A stretch of DNA of 64,000 nt from positions 62,001-126,000 of the forward strand of contig CAZSSB010000002.1 of the NCBI GenBank assembly GCA_964609245.1, written 5' to 3'. Shown one piece after another: positions 47,841-56,133 of the stretch (positions within the stretch are counted from its first letter, which is position 1; every line of letters starts with the position of its first letter). A model generated the notes under the pieces. The model made no database searches. It was not told the origin of the DNA and saw only the letters and a list, made by a program, of their open reading frames with translations. Made by a program: the position numbers and the translations under genes. Source of the stretch: JAFGCY01 sp964609245 (GTDB lineage: Bacteria; 4484-113; JAFGCY01).

Positions 47841-48469
47841 GTTGAGCAATCAGTAGAGGGATTGATGTTGTACTCGGACAGCAGCCGCCGGCCGAGTTCC
47901 AGCTGATCGGCTGGCCGCCAGTCCATCTGGGTGACCGTCTCGCGCTGCCGCAGATGCCTTTCCGGTTCACGATGGCAGCGCAGGCACCAACCCATGTTCA
48001 GCGGCTCCACCTGGTAGACACCGCTCTCATCCATCTTGTCTACCCGCCCGTGGCAGCTGACGCAGCCGATCCCCCGGCGAACGTGGGCGCTGTGATCGAA
48101 GTAGGCGAACTCCGGCAGGTCGTGGACGCGCACCCAGGGCACAGGCAGCCCGGTGGCGTGGCTCTCGAACACCGGCAGTAGCTTCTCGCTGTCCTTGCGG
48201 ATCGAGTGATGGCAGTTCATGCAGATCTCGGTCGCGGGCAGCGTGGCCGCCGCGCCGGTCTCCACGCCCACGTGGCAGTAGCGGCAGTCGATGCCCAGCT
48301 CGCCGGCATGCAGGGCGTGGCTGTAGGGTACCGGCTGCTGGGGCTGATAGCCCGTCAGCTGTGTGCCCGGCGAAGTGGCAGCCAGCACCAGCACAACCAA
48401 GTACACGAGCCCGCCGATGACGAGTGCAATCGCGAGCCGGTTGAGCTTGTCCACCCACGCGGGGAACAA
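47828..48469 (-). CDS. actA: Alternative complex III, pentahaem cytochrome c subunit ActA
   Basis: The 213-aa protein has one N-terminal helix (about 12-31) and five haem c sites: CRYCH, CMNCH, CVSCH, CLRCH and CSTCH. The last is at the very C-terminus and overlaps the actB start. Five haems match ActA of characterised complexes. No ATG is available. The likely initiation is TTG at 48469, giving MFPAWVDKLN, or CTG at 48481, which has GGAGG five bases upstream and would add MRSP. It is the first gene of the act-cox operon and follows a 12-bp hairpin. Confidence 0.9.
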   Translation of the reverse strand: MFPAWVDKLNRLAIALVIGGLVYLVVLVLAATSPGTQLTGYQPQQPVPYSHALHAGELGIDCRYCHVGVETGAAATLPATEICMNCHHSIRKDSEKLLPVFESHATGLPVPWVRVHDLPEFAYFDHSAHVRRGIGCVSCHGRVDKMDESGVYQVEPLNMGWCLRCHREPERHLRQRETVTQMDWRPADQLELGRRLLSEYNINPSTDCSTCHR

Positions 48470-48522
48470 CGGACTTCTCAGACCTGCCTCCTCCTCGGTG
48501 ACCCTCCTCCTCTGAGCCGCAT

Positions 48523-48551
48523 GTTAACGGCTTCGCCGCGAAGCCGTCAAC
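48523..48551. terminator. 12-bp hairpin between the ABC operon and actA
   Basis: GTTAACGGCTTC, a five-base loop, and GAAGCCGTCAAC form a 12-bp stem with one mismatched or wobble position. It lies 37 bases after the last gene of the ABC/OmpA operon and about 42-54 bases before actA. There is no T-run, so it could be a weak terminator, an attenuator or a regulator site; a terminator that insulates the two operons is the simplest reading. Confidence 0.45.
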
Positions 48552-48587
48552 CCGCTGCGCCCCGTCCGGCGGCGCGGCGTACCCGCG

Positions 48588-49403
48588 CTACTCGCGCTCG
48601 CGGGGCAGCTCAATCACCTCGTCGAATCCGTGCTCCAGCTCGGAAAACGGCTCCATCTCGGCGGCGATCAGCTCCGTCTCCTGCAGGTTGAGCAGCAGAT
48701 TGTCGATCTGGCTGCCCATGCCGCGAGGATCCGACAGCGTGATCGCCTGGTCGACGACCAGCTGCATGGTGTCCTCGATCGTCTCCATCTGGGCGATCAG
48801 GTACTCGCTGTTGGCCTTGGCCTTCAGCAGCTTGTCCATCCGCTTGCGCAGCACGTCGATGTTCTTCTGCTTGACCTGCTGGACACGCTCGTCGGCGCTG
48901 CTGATCTCCTGTTCCAGCCGCTCGATGTTGGCGACGATCCCCTGCTGGTCAACGCCGGAGAGATAGGAGTTGTAGCGCGTCACCGCCATCGCGATCTTCA
49001 GGTAGTTGGCCAGCAGTACGGCTACCTTGCGCTTGTTCTCGATGTAGAACGGGTCGCGCTTGCGCAATTCACTGGCCGTCTCGCCCTCCAGCCGCTCGGC
49101 CAGGCGCGCCAGCTCGCGGTAGCGCTGCCGCAGCGACTCCTCGATATGCGGCCACAGCTGCTCTCGCAGCGGCTCGATGTCCAGCTCCTGCTCGGCCATG
49201 ATCTGCGAGTCGACGTGGCGGCGGAAGCGCGGGTTGCCGGACATCATGTAGAGATAGCCCAGCTCCAGCCCGCCACCCAGCAGCAGCCAGCCCGGCTCGC
49301 GCAGAATCAGCGCCAGCCCGCCGCACAGGATCAGCGCGCCGTAGTTGTACCAGTTCTGGAAGGCGCGCTTGACGTAAACCGTCCACGGATGGTCTGCGCT
49401 CAC
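48588..49403 (-). CDS. Coiled-coil membrane protein of the ABC/OmpA operon
   Basis: I do not recognise a named family. The 271-aa protein has a hydrophobic hairpin near the N-terminus (about 20-55, two helices) and then a long charged helical domain with heptad-like spacing (about 70-255), including QQGIVANIERLEQEISSADE and VKQKNIDVLRKRMDKLLKAK, predicted coiled coil facing the cytoplasm. It is the last gene of the operon and overlaps the ATPase gene by four bases. Together with the other coiled-coil protein at the operon start it may form a scaffold for the transporter (inference). Confidence 0.7.
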   Translation of the reverse strand: MSADHPWTVYVKRAFQNWYNYGALILCGGLALILREPGWLLLGGGLELGYLYMMSGNPRFRRHVDSQIMAEQELDIEPLREQLWPHIEESLRQRYRELARLAERLEGETASELRKRDPFYIENKRKVAVLLANYLKIAMAVTRYNSYLSGVDQQGIVANIERLEQEISSADERVQQVKQKNIDVLRKRMDKLLKAKANSEYLIAQMETIEDTMQLVVDQAITLSDPRGMGSQIDNLLLNLQETELIAAEMEPFSELEHGFDEVIELPRERE

Positions 49404-50287
49404 TTGTCACTCTCCAGCAGTCGCTGCTCCGCCCTGACGACCTGGGCCTCGCCGCCCGTGCCGTAGATCAACTCTATGATACGCTCCGTCAGCTCCCGGT
49501 ACTTGCCGCTGGCCAGATTCTCGCGCGTGGTCGCCGTCGGTGCCGGCGCCTCCAGCTCTGCCAGCACGGTGCCGGGACCCTTGCTCAGCACGATGATCCG
49601 GTCGGCCAGGAACACCGCCTCCTCGATGTCGTGGGTCACGAACACCAAGGTCGTATTGAGCTGCTCGTCGGCCCAGAGGTCCGCTACCAGCTCCTGCATC
49701 TCGATCCGCGTCCTGGGGTCGAGCGCGCCGAACGGCTCGTCCATCAGGATGATCCGCGGCCGGCAGGCCAGGGTGCGGGCGATGGCCACCCGCTGCCGCA
49801 TCCCGCCGCTGAGGTTCTTGGGATAGAGCCGCTCGTTGCCGGCCAGGCCCACGCGCTCGATCAGCGCCAGCGCCCGCTGGTTGCCCTCCTCGCGCGGCAC
49901 GCGCGCCAAATCGAGGCCGAAGCGCACGTTGTCCAGCACGTTGAGCCACGGGAAGCTGGAATAGCCCTGGAAGACCATCCCGCGCTCGGCGCTGGGCCCG
50001 GTGACCTGCTCGCCGTCGATCAGCACCTCGCCCGCCGTCGCCTCCAGCAAACCGGCGATCAGCTTGAGCACCGTGCTCTTGCCGCAGCCCGACGGGCCCA
50101 GAATCACGCGGCACTGCCCGCGACCCGGCACGTCGTCGACGACGAGGTCAACGTCCGTGATCGCCAGCCGCTGGCCCCTGCCTCCGGGCATCGGATAGGC
50201 CTTGGCCACTCCTCTGAGCTCGATGATCGGTGCCGCGGGCTTGCCTGCACCAGCCACCTGCTCGCTGCTGACCACCTGCTCGCTCAC
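49400..50287 (-). CDS. ABC transporter ATP-binding protein (NitT/TauT type)
   Basis: The 295-aa ATPase has Walker A GPSGCGKS (about 64-71), the Q-loop in GMVFQGYSSFPWLNV, signature LSGGMRQRVAIARTLA, Walker B IILMDEPFGALD and the switch His in VFVTHDIEEAVFLADRI. It belongs to the nitrate/taurine/sulfonate importer group. The N-terminus has about 20 extra residues. It overlaps both neighbours by four bases. Its partner permease is encoded directly upstream, and the only binding protein in the operon is the OmpA-fused one. Confidence 0.92.
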   Translation of the reverse strand: MSEQVVSSEQVAGAGKPAAPIIELRGVAKAYPMPGGRGQRLAITDVDLVVDDVPGRGQCRVILGPSGCGKSTVLKLIAGLLEATAGEVLIDGEQVTGPSAERGMVFQGYSSFPWLNVLDNVRFGLDLARVPREEGNQRALALIERVGLAGNERLYPKNLSGGMRQRVAIARTLACRPRIILMDEPFGALDPRTRIEMQELVADLWADEQLNTTLVFVTHDIEEAVFLADRIIVLSKGPGTVLAELEAPAPTATTRENLASGKYRELTERIIELIYGTGGEAQVVRAEQRLLESDK

Positions 50288-51159
50288 GGCTTGGCCTCCT
50301 TCCAGGCGAACAGCCGCTTGCCGGCAAAGACGAAGATGTAGTTGGTGCTGACGCCGAGCAGCAGCACCACGAGAATCAGTGCGTAGATCCAGTCAATGTG
50401 CTGGCGCCGCTGGGCCTGGGTCAGCAGATAGCCGAGGCCGTACTCCGCGTTGATCAGCTCGGCCAGAATGACGTAGGTCCAGCCGACGCCGTAAAGCACG
50501 CGGCCGGCCTCGAAGATCCCCGGCCAGGCGGCGGGCAGCAGCACGCGGAAGATGATGTGCCGCGGTTTGGCACCCAGGGTGTAGGCCGTGTCCAGGTAGA
50601 CCTGATCCACGTTCATCACGGACTCAATCACCAGCGGCAGCAGATAGACCACGATGCCGACGAACAGGAAGGCAACCTTCATTGTGTCGCCGATGCCGAA
50701 CCACAGGATGAATAGGGGGTAGACCGCGGAGATCGGCAGATAGCGCAGCGGGCCGCTGAGCGGCTCGATCACATTGCGGATCGGCGGCCAGGTACCCATT
50801 ACCAGGCCGATCGGGATCGCCACCAGCGCCGCCAGCAGGAACGCCAGCGTGATGCGGTAGAGCGAGCGCGCCGCGCTGCGCACCAGCGCGTGCTCGCGGT
50901 GCAGCACTACCACCGACATCAGCACCGCCTGCGGCGACGGCAGGATGTAGGCCGGGATGATCGGGCGCGGCAACGCCTCCATTCCTGCCGCACCCTCCGA
51001 GTCCTCGGCCAGCGCGTCGGCCACCGTCGCCGTCGGCACTTCCAGCGGCGGCAGCAGCGGCCAGGTCAGCAACCACCACAGCAGCAGAAAGGCGAAGACC
51101 GATACCGCGGACAGCAGCTGCCGCCGGGTCGGTGCCAGCTCGACGCGGATCTTCAGCAC
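50284..51159 (-). CDS. ABC transporter permease (NitT/TauT type)
   Basis: The 291-aa permease has about six helices. An elongated extracytoplasmic loop after the first helix (about 37-70, rich in Pro, Ala and acidic residues) precedes the conserved core. The EAA-type motif LDTAYTLGAKPRHIIFRVLLPAAW lies at about 183-206, followed by the GVGWTYVILAELINAEYGLG segment typical of SsuC/TauC. The ATG at 51159 is the natural start. It overlaps the ATPase start by four bases. Confidence 0.9.
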   Translation of the reverse strand: MLKIRVELAPTRRQLLSAVSVFAFLLLWWLLTWPLLPPLEVPTATVADALAEDSEGAAGMEALPRPIIPAYILPSPQAVLMSVVVLHREHALVRSAARSLYRITLAFLLAALVAIPIGLVMGTWPPIRNVIEPLSGPLRYLPISAVYPLFILWFGIGDTMKVAFLFVGIVVYLLPLVIESVMNVDQVYLDTAYTLGAKPRHIIFRVLLPAAWPGIFEAGRVLYGVGWTYVILAELINAEYGLGYLLTQAQRRQHIDWIYALILVVLLLGVSTNYIFVFAGKRLFAWKEAKP

Positions 51160-51208
51160 CGCTCAGCCTCGCCACGTTGCTCAACTCTGCTGCCCGAGCC
51201 GTCCAACA

Positions 51209-52825
51209 TCACTGCTGCGGGATTACCTCGAAGTCCGTGCGGCGGTTCTGCTGGCGGCCGGCCTCAGTGTCGTTGGTGGCGATCGGCTTGTCCGGGCCGT
51301 TGCCCTCCACGATGAACTTGTCGCGCGGGAAGCCGTAGTTGCTAACCATGAAATCGACCACGGACTGGGCACGCCGCTGGCTGAGCTCGATGTTCATCTG
51401 GCGCCCACCGACACTGTCGGTGTTGCCGCTGACCCGGATATAGGCCGAGCCGAATGTCTGGGCCAGTTCGGCGGCCTGCTCCAGCACGACCTTGGCGTTG
51501 GGATCCAGTTCGTGGCTGCCCGTGGCGAAGTAGACGGACATCCGCTTAGTGACGATACCCTCCTGCTCCACCACTTCAGCCGGCGGCTCCTCGAAGGGGA
51601 ACTCCTGCGTGGCGGGCTCCACCTCACCGGCGATCGCCGCCGTGGCCTCCTGCAGGAAGCGTGTCTGGCGCGTCAGATCGGGCCGGGTCGTCTCCTCCAG
51701 CTTGCCGATCGTGATCCAGATCTTGCTCGCCGAAGTCCACAGGTCGTCATAGCCCACCAGCGCGTCGCCGTCGAGCTCGAACAACTGGCGGTTCTCGGCC
51801 GCGCCGGCCAGCTTGACGTCGTAGAGCATGCCCATCGCATCGTCCATCGTGATGCCTGCGAAGCTGTCGAGCAGCACCATCGCCGCCGACTCCATGTCGG
51901 TGTTGACGGCGTCGACACCCTCGAACCAGCCCTTGAGGAACGCGCTGATTGCGTCCGGATAGCGCGCGGCGAAATCGCCGCGGACCACCATCGTGCCGCC
52001 CAGCAGGTTGGTGGCGTCGAGCGTGCTGGCCAGAATACTGGCCCCCGGCACGTCATCGGCGGCGAAGTAGACGAACGGGCTCCAGGACACGCAGGCGTCG
52101 GCGTTGCCCGCCTTGAAGATGTCGGCGGCCTCGATGGCGCTGTTGGTGTAGACCGGCTTGACGTCGTTGTTGCTCAGACCAACCTGGCTGAGCACGTAGA
52201 GCAGCAGGAAGTGGCTGGGGGTGGCCTCGGCGACAGCCACCGTCTTGCCCTTGAGATCCTCGGCCGTGTTGATGCCGGCCCGCACGGCGATGGCGTCGCC
52301 GCCTCGGGACCAGTCGGTCTGCATGAAGGTCACGGGCCTGATGTCCCTGAGCGCATCGTACTGCAGAGCGAACATGTCGACGGTGGTCGCCATCATGTCC
52401 AGCCCCCCGCCGTCGCCGCCGACCCGGAAAGCGCTGGCCATCTGCACCAGGTCGTCGATCTGCACGAACTCGATATCAACACCGTACATGCTGGTGAAGA
52501 TCGAGTCTGGATTGGGCTTGATTCCGCCGTTGGCCACCAGCCCGCCAGCGAAGCCCCCGTACTGGACAATCCCGACCTTGATCGGGCGGCTCAACTCACC
52601 AGGTGTGACCGGCGGCGCCTGCTCTGGCTGCTGATCGGCCGGGGCTGTGCGGTCGCCCTCCGCTCCGGCCGGGAACATGTCCTGGGTAACCTCGCCGCCG
52701 GCCTTGCGATCCGGCGCGATAACGCCCAGCAGCGGATCCAGCCAGCCCAGCCGGTAGGCTCCCAACACCACCAGCACCACGATCACCAGGAAGAGAAAGA
52801 ACTTCGCGCCTGGCTTCATTCTCAT
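51209..52825 (-). CDS. Membrane-anchored substrate-binding protein fused to an OmpA peptidoglycan-binding domain
   Basis: The 538-aa protein has one N-terminal helix (about 9-27) without a cleavage site, so it is likely an inner-membrane anchored periplasmic protein. Residues about 80-395 are a NitT/TauT-type periplasmic binding domain (KVGIVQYGGFAGGLVAN, TAEDLKGKTVAVAEATPSHF, LGGTMVVRGDFAARYPD). Residues about 420-535 are an OmpA domain (YFATGSHELDPNAKVVLEQA, NTDSVGGRQMNIELSQRRA) that should bind peptidoglycan. A binding protein tethered to both membrane and cell wall is unusual. GGGGG precedes the ATG. The ligand is unknown. Confidence 0.88.
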   Translation of the reverse strand: MRMKPGAKFFLFLVIVVLVVLGAYRLGWLDPLLGVIAPDRKAGGEVTQDMFPAGAEGDRTAPADQQPEQAPPVTPGELSRPIKVGIVQYGGFAGGLVANGGIKPNPDSIFTSMYGVDIEFVQIDDLVQMASAFRVGGDGGGLDMMATTVDMFALQYDALRDIRPVTFMQTDWSRGGDAIAVRAGINTAEDLKGKTVAVAEATPSHFLLLYVLSQVGLSNNDVKPVYTNSAIEAADIFKAGNADACVSWSPFVYFAADDVPGASILASTLDATNLLGGTMVVRGDFAARYPDAISAFLKGWFEGVDAVNTDMESAAMVLLDSFAGITMDDAMGMLYDVKLAGAAENRQLFELDGDALVGYDDLWTSASKIWITIGKLEETTRPDLTRQTRFLQEATAAIAGEVEPATQEFPFEEPPAEVVEQEGIVTKRMSVYFATGSHELDPNAKVVLEQAAELAQTFGSAYIRVSGNTDSVGGRQMNIELSQRRAQSVVDFMVSNYGFPRDKFIVEGNGPDKPIATNDTEAGRQQNRRTDFEVIPQQ

Positions 52826-52907
52826 AATTCAGCCCCCTTTAGGCTTGAACCTCGGTGTTTCCTACTGTCCCATCCCCTATTATCGCCGATGACCCGGCCG
52901 GCCGCTG

Positions 52908-53648
52908 CTACTCATCGATCTCCACCGGGTTCTGTCCCTGCTCGACGAACGGCGCCACGATGTCGAACAGCCGCTGCTCCTCGGCCTGCTTCGAGCGCCG
53001 GTACTCCTCCAGTGCATCATGCACCCGGCGCAGCTTGTCCTCGTTCTGCTTGAGCGCCGCCTGCCGGGACTTGATCAGTTCGTCGATTTCACGCTGGATG
53101 CCGTCGTTGGCGTCCGCCACCTGGCCCTCGATCTCCTCGACGCGGCGCTTCAGATAAAACAGGTAGTCCTCCAGCACCTGATCGCGCCGTCCGGCGTCGG
53201 ACAGGATGTCGGCCAGGTCGTGGCCCATGTTCTTCAGCGTCATCCGCACCATCCGCGCCTTCATCGCGGCGTCGAGATCGGCGATCTCCGGGTCGCTCAG
53301 CATCTCCTCGACGCGGTAGACGTCCAGCCCGCCCTCCTGGACCAGCTGGGCACGCTCGTAGACCTCGGCCACGCTCAGCGCCTTGGGCACCCGAATCGCG
53401 TCCTCGCCGGCAGTCTCAGCCATGGCTGGCTGCGCTGAATCGGCCGGGGCATCGGCGCCAGCGGCAGTGCTCGCAGACTCCGCTTCGCCCGCCTCGAAGT
53501 CTGGCGTCGTGGATTTCTCCAGGTCGAGGCGAATCCGCTCGATCGCCGCCACCACGTCCTCTGTCGTCGTGCCGCCGTCAGGTTCCGCCGGCTGTTCTTC
53601 CTCGGGAAACTCAACGACCAGTTCGGCCAGTTTTCTCAGCAGCCCCAC
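52908..53648 (-). CDS. Coiled-coil protein, first gene of the ABC/OmpA operon
   Basis: A 246-aa soluble protein with no signal peptide or membrane helix. The first 90 residues are Pro/Ala/Glu-rich and probably disordered; the rest is helical with a strong coiled-coil region (about 150-235: LFYLKRRVEEIEGQVAD, QREIDELIKSRQAALKQNED). I do not recognise the family. The 82-base gap to the next gene and shared direction place it in the operon. The start ATG at 53648 lies close to the intergenic hairpin cluster that separates it from the repeat protein gene. Confidence 0.7.
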   Translation of the reverse strand: MGLLRKLAELVVEFPEEEQPAEPDGGTTTEDVVAAIERIRLDLEKSTTPDFEAGEAESASTAAGADAPADSAQPAMAETAGEDAIRVPKALSVAEVYERAQLVQEGGLDVYRVEEMLSDPEIADLDAAMKARMVRMTLKNMGHDLADILSDAGRRDQVLEDYLFYLKRRVEEIEGQVADANDGIQREIDELIKSRQAALKQNEDKLRRVHDALEEYRRSKQAEEQRLFDIVAPFVEQGQNPVEIDE

Positions 53649-53786
53649 TTAGCACACCCCTGTTGGTGATAAGCAATTATAGTGTGCCGCGGACCGGCGC
53701 GTGGCAGTCGGGCAGGACGATTGCCGAACGAACGATCCCGAAGCATGGAATGCGCAGGGGGGCGGCCCGCGCTGCTAACCGTGGAA

Positions 53787-53864
53787 GGGGTCCCCGACCC
53801 CGTCATTCGAACAGGCTGGTCGGCGGGTCGGGGACCCGCCGCCACGCAAGCGGCGGCGCTTGCG
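53787..53864. repeat. Cluster of three GC-rich hairpins
   Basis: Three perfect inverted repeats lie end to end: GGGGTC-ccc-GACCCC (53787-53801), CGGCGGGTC-ggg-GACCCGCCG (53821-53841) and CGCAAGC-N6-GCTTGCG (53845-53864). The first two share a GGGTC/GACCC core. They sit just after the stop of the leftward repeat-protein gene, so they could end its transcription, although there is no T-run. They also resemble intergenic palindromic elements that recur across genomes, which cannot be tested from one copy. Confidence 0.5.
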
Positions 53865-53890
53865 CTGCTGCTCCGGACTTCGGGCTTCTT

Positions 53891-56056
53891 TTACTCCGCG
53901 TCGATGCCCACGCTGTAGCTGCTGGGCGCATCGATGCTGTCGCCGCAGTGCCAGACGGTACCGTCCGCCGCAAAGGGATCGGGCTCCAGGTCATCGATGT
54001 CGCCCGCAAACGGGAGCTCCTCGGGCACCTGCAGGTAGCGGTCCAGGCCGCCGCCATCGATGAACAGGCCCAGGCAGAACTGGTACCAGCGGATTGAGCC
54101 CGGCGCGCCGGTCCGCGGCACGCTGGAGCCCGCCGTGGTGGTCTGGCCGAAGCCGGGGCCATAGAGCAGGTACGTATCGTCGCCGCCCTTGTCCCAGAAC
54201 ACGCCGATGCTGTTGACGTCGCCCTGCCCGAGGCTCTGATGGCCGGCCTGGTACCAGTCGTCGCCGCCTGAGTCCTCAAACCAGCCCAGGCTCCAGTCGC
54301 GCCCGTGGCCCAGGGTCTGGCGCAGGTAGCCGTAATAGACGTCGTCGCCACTGTCGTCGAGCAGCACGCCGCAGGCGTAGTGCGGCGGGGCGGCCAGCGT
54401 GTAGTGCGCGCTCATGTAGTGGTCGTTCCCGCCGTAGTCGTGGAGGATACCGACCGCCGCCCAGTAGGCGCTGCCCAGCGCGTAGATGCCGCAGCCATAG
54501 GTGTCATCGCCCTCGCCGCCGTCGATCAGCATCCCCACGCCGCCGCCCCAGCTGTGGCCCTCGCCGTAGTCGTCGCGCCGGCCGTAGCCAAAGCCCTGGG
54601 CCAGGTTCAGGTTGATCACCGGGCTGTGAATCGAGTCGTAGACGATGTCCGTGTTGTTGGCGACGTACTCGTCGCTGCCGCCGCCGTCCAGCAGCAGCCC
54701 CACCCCGCCCGTGAAGCCGAAGCCCTGGCCGTAGCGGTAGAGCTCGTAGTGGTCGTCGCCTTCGCTGTCGGCCAGCACGCCCGTACCGAACCAGCCGCTG
54801 CCCTGCACGCTGCCGATGCCGATGTAGGTATCGTCGCCGCCGCGGTCGACCAGCATCCCGGTGCCGAAAACCCCGCAGCCCTGGCCGATGAACTGGCTGT
54901 CATAGGTGTCGTTGCCCGCGAGGTCCAGCAGCATGCCGTAGCCCAGCACGCCGGCGCCGAAGGCGGGCACGCGGCTGTAGTGGTATTCCACTCCCGTGTA
55001 GTCCGCGTGGTCTTCGTCGTAGTAGACCCGCAGGCGGTAGTCGGCCTCTTCCAGGTCGCGGTACACATCGTCGCCACCGAGGTCGATGATCACCGCCGCC
55101 GGATGCCACCAGTTGCGCGTGCCGCCCACCTCGCAGTAGGAGTCGTCGCCGCCGGTGTCCAGCACCAGCAGGTCCTGGTGGCCGGCCTCGTAGATGTTGT
55201 CACGCGCCCCGCTGATCACAACCTCGCCGTAGATCGTCGACGCCAGATAGAAGAAGTCGTCGTCGCCAGGATCATGCTCCGCCAGCAGCTCCGCCACCCG
55301 CTCCACGGCCGCCGCCAGCAGCGTCGCGCCGGTGTTGAGCCGCATGAAGTCGACGCTGTCCATGAGCGCCTCCATCATCATCGCCGTCTCGCGCTGATAG
55401 CGGGTGCTCTCCTCCTCGTCGGGCAATTCGATGGCCCAGTCCACACAGGCGTCGAAGACCTCCTCCTCGAAGTAGCCCAGCCGGTGGATGGGCTCGCCGA
55501 CGGCCTGCCAGCGCAGCTCAAGAACGTCCGCCAGCGCGAAGCAGAACAGCGCTGCCGCGTTACGCACGTCTTCCGGCAACGCGTAATAGTCGTCGGTCAG
55601 GAAGTCGCCTGCAGGACGGGGGGACAACTCGGCCAGCGCGACGGCCAGGGCCAGCTCGCCGTGTTCCTCGACCATGGCCATGTACGGCTCCAGCGGATCG
55701 CCGATCAGCGTCACGCGCACGCCCTGGTTGATGCGGCCCTGGGTGCTGGTCAGCAGGTTGGGCATCGAGCCCTGCTGACTGAGCAGGCTGTCGGTCAGCA
55801 TCCGCGTATACGGGCTGACCTTCCACGGGTTGTCGAAGTACGTCTTGAGCAGATGCGGCGTGTACTTGTCCTGGTTGTAGAAGCCGAAGTCGATGAGGTC
55901 GAAGCGCACCTCGTCCCACTCCAGGCCCATCTCATCCAGCGCCTGCCAGAACAGCTCGCTGCCCTCCCCGAGGTCGTCCGGGGTGACGGCGGCCTGGGCG
56001 GAAACAACGGTCCAGATCGCGGCCAGCAGGCCCGCAAGGATCACGCGTGTAGACAT
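53891..56056 (-). CDS. Secreted protein with twelve GGDD-Y repeats
   Basis: The 721-aa protein has a signal peptide (about 1-22). The first 290 residues are helical with no family I know. From about 300 to 690 it contains twelve copies of a motif close to D-x-G-G-D-D-x-Y (for example DTGGDDSY, DLGGDDVY, DRGGDDTY, DGGGSDEY, DYGGNDHY, DSGGDDWY, DKGGDDTY), usually preceded by G-x-G-[V/I]-G-x-L-x-D, with spacing of roughly 20-45 residues. The regular Asp/Gly turns suggest a beta-solenoid or calcium-binding repeat. No enzyme motif is seen. The DNA repeats follow the protein repeats. Function unknown; an extracellular adhesive or scaffold role is one possibility. Confidence 0.78.
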   Translation of the reverse strand: MSTRVILAGLLAAIWTVVSAQAAVTPDDLGEGSELFWQALDEMGLEWDEVRFDLIDFGFYNQDKYTPHLLKTYFDNPWKVSPYTRMLTDSLLSQQGSMPNLLTSTQGRINQGVRVTLIGDPLEPYMAMVEEHGELALAVALAELSPRPAGDFLTDDYYALPEDVRNAAALFCFALADVLELRWQAVGEPIHRLGYFEEEVFDACVDWAIELPDEEESTRYQRETAMMMEALMDSVDFMRLNTGATLLAAAVERVAELLAEHDPGDDDFFYLASTIYGEVVISGARDNIYEAGHQDLLVLDTGGDDSYCEVGGTRNWWHPAAVIIDLGGDDVYRDLEEADYRLRVYYDEDHADYTGVEYHYSRVPAFGAGVLGYGMLLDLAGNDTYDSQFIGQGCGVFGTGMLVDRGGDDTYIGIGSVQGSGWFGTGVLADSEGDDHYELYRYGQGFGFTGGVGLLLDGGGSDEYVANNTDIVYDSIHSPVINLNLAQGFGYGRRDDYGEGHSWGGGVGMLIDGGEGDDTYGCGIYALGSAYWAAVGILHDYGGNDHYMSAHYTLAAPPHYACGVLLDDSGDDVYYGYLRQTLGHGRDWSLGWFEDSGGDDWYQAGHQSLGQGDVNSIGVFWDKGGDDTYLLYGPGFGQTTTAGSSVPRTGAPGSIRWYQFCLGLFIDGGGLDRYLQVPEELPFAGDIDDLEPDPFAADGTVWHCGDSIDAPSSYSVGIDAE

Positions 56057-56133
56057 GCCACGATTCTAGGGCATGCGCCCCGAGGGGCCGCCGGAGCACG
56101 GAGGCCACCAATGCGGAATCACGCACCGGAACG

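Noticed and set aside
54100..55200. Repeated DNA that could suggest a CRISPR array or tandem repeat
   Set aside because: Unit spacing is irregular and follows codon frames; the repeats encode the GGDD-Y motif.
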